A stretch of 15,448 bases of DNA from Candidatus Gallibacteroides avistercoris (lineage in GTDB: Bacteria > Bacteroidota > Bacteroidia > Bacteroidales > CHK158-818): positions 1 through 15,448 of the forward strand of contig DVNA01000165.1 in the NCBI GenBank assembly GCA_018714665.1. Reading direction: 5' to 3'. Of this stretch, positions 15,197 through 15,448 are shown piece after piece (position 1 is the stretch's first letter; each line of letters starts with the position of its first letter). The notes under the pieces were generated by a model that saw nothing but the letters and a program-made list of their open reading frames with translations, made no database searches and had not been told where the DNA came from. A program made the translations under genes and the position numbers.

Positions 15197-15448
15197 TTAT
15201 ATTAAAAATAAAACCAGATTGTCCTTTTCCAAATCCATAATCCAGCCGCACATTCACCCGTTTTTTAAACTCCCAACGATATCCCAATCCATAAGCGGGC
15301 AAAGTATGCGACCATTTAAAACGATCAAAATTCTGGAACACATTACCTCCCCCTACCCAAACGGCTATCCCGTTTCTTTTCCATATATGTTGGCGAAGTT
15401 CTGTCTGTAACTCCACAATGTTATTATCCCGATATTGTCCTTCATAAT
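15183..15448 (-). CDS. BamA/TamA-type (OMP85) outer-membrane protein, C-terminal part only
   Basis: The frame is open to the window edge, so the 5' part is missing; the apparent GTG start at 15416 is internal. The visible 88 residues are the last strands of a 16-stranded OMP85 barrel. YEGQYRDNNIVELQTELRQH resembles the segment after the conserved LRGY motif. VWVGGGNVF, YGLGYRWEFKKRVNVRLDYG and the terminal FIFNINEAF match the Bacteroidota surface-antigen D15 ending, with a final aromatic residue as recognised by the Bam machinery. Such proteins insert or translocate outer-membrane proteins, and some Bacteroidota copies are fused to other domains, so its exact role cannot be told from this fragment. 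Its stop lies inside the start of the phosphoethanolamine transferase gene. Confidence 0.85.
   Translation of the reverse strand, partial: YEGQYRDNNIVELQTELRQHIWKRNGIAVWVGGGNVFQNFDRFKWSHTLPAYGLGYRWEFKKRVNVRLDYGFGKGQSGFIFNINEAF

Overview
The window comes from a member of the Bacteroidota, most likely a gut Bacteroidales. The signs are Bacteroidales-type Nuo and ATP synthase subunits, near absence of Shine-Dalgarno sequences, TAnnTTTG-like -7 promoter elements, a Bacteroidetes-style lipoprotein signal, and an OMP85 protein ending in the typical '...INEAF' tail. I cannot name the species. No tRNA, rRNA, CRISPR array or insertion sequence was seen.

Layout. (1) Positions 1-2252 hold the end of an F1Fo ATP synthase operon: atpA (5' end cut by the window edge) and atpG. 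(2) Positions 2339-8529 hold six respiratory complex I genes, nuoI-J-K-L-M-N, closed by a strong terminator. The genes that normally precede nuoI (nuoA, B, CD, H) are not here; atpG takes their place. (3) Positions 8722-11582 hold a compact three-gene operon between its own candidate promoter and a 20-bp perfect terminator hairpin: a steroid 5-alpha-reductase strikingly like the mammalian SRD5A enzymes, an Old Yellow Enzyme-type flavin ene-reductase, and a short-chain dehydrogenase of the retinol-dehydrogenase type. (4) Positions 11784-13390 hold a two-gene unit: a flavodoxin-fold FMN reductase-like protein and a predicted lipoprotein alpha/beta hydrolase. (5) On the minus strand, 15448-13490, are the 3' end of a BamA/TamA-type outer-membrane protein gene and a phosphoethanolamine transferase gene overlapping it by 14 nt.

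The most interesting part is region 3. From family knowledge, a 5-alpha-reductase reduces the C4-C5 double bond of a 3-oxo-delta4 steroid to the 5-alpha (allo) product. OYE enzymes of the BaiCD/5-beta-reductase kind reduce ring double bonds of 3-oxo steroids, and SDRs interconvert 3-oxo and 3-hydroxy groups. Together they would form a reductive module for bile-acid or hormone-type steroids, for example 3-oxo-delta4-lithocholate to allo- or isoallo-lithocholate. I recall that similar 5AR/5BR/HSDH clusters have been reported in gut Bacteroidales (Odoribacteraceae, Parabacteroides), so the concept may not be new. The substrate, stereochemistry and redox partner of these particular proteins remain inference.

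The ATP synthase and complex I genes encode core energy metabolism. The minus-strand pair points to envelope assembly and LPS modification.
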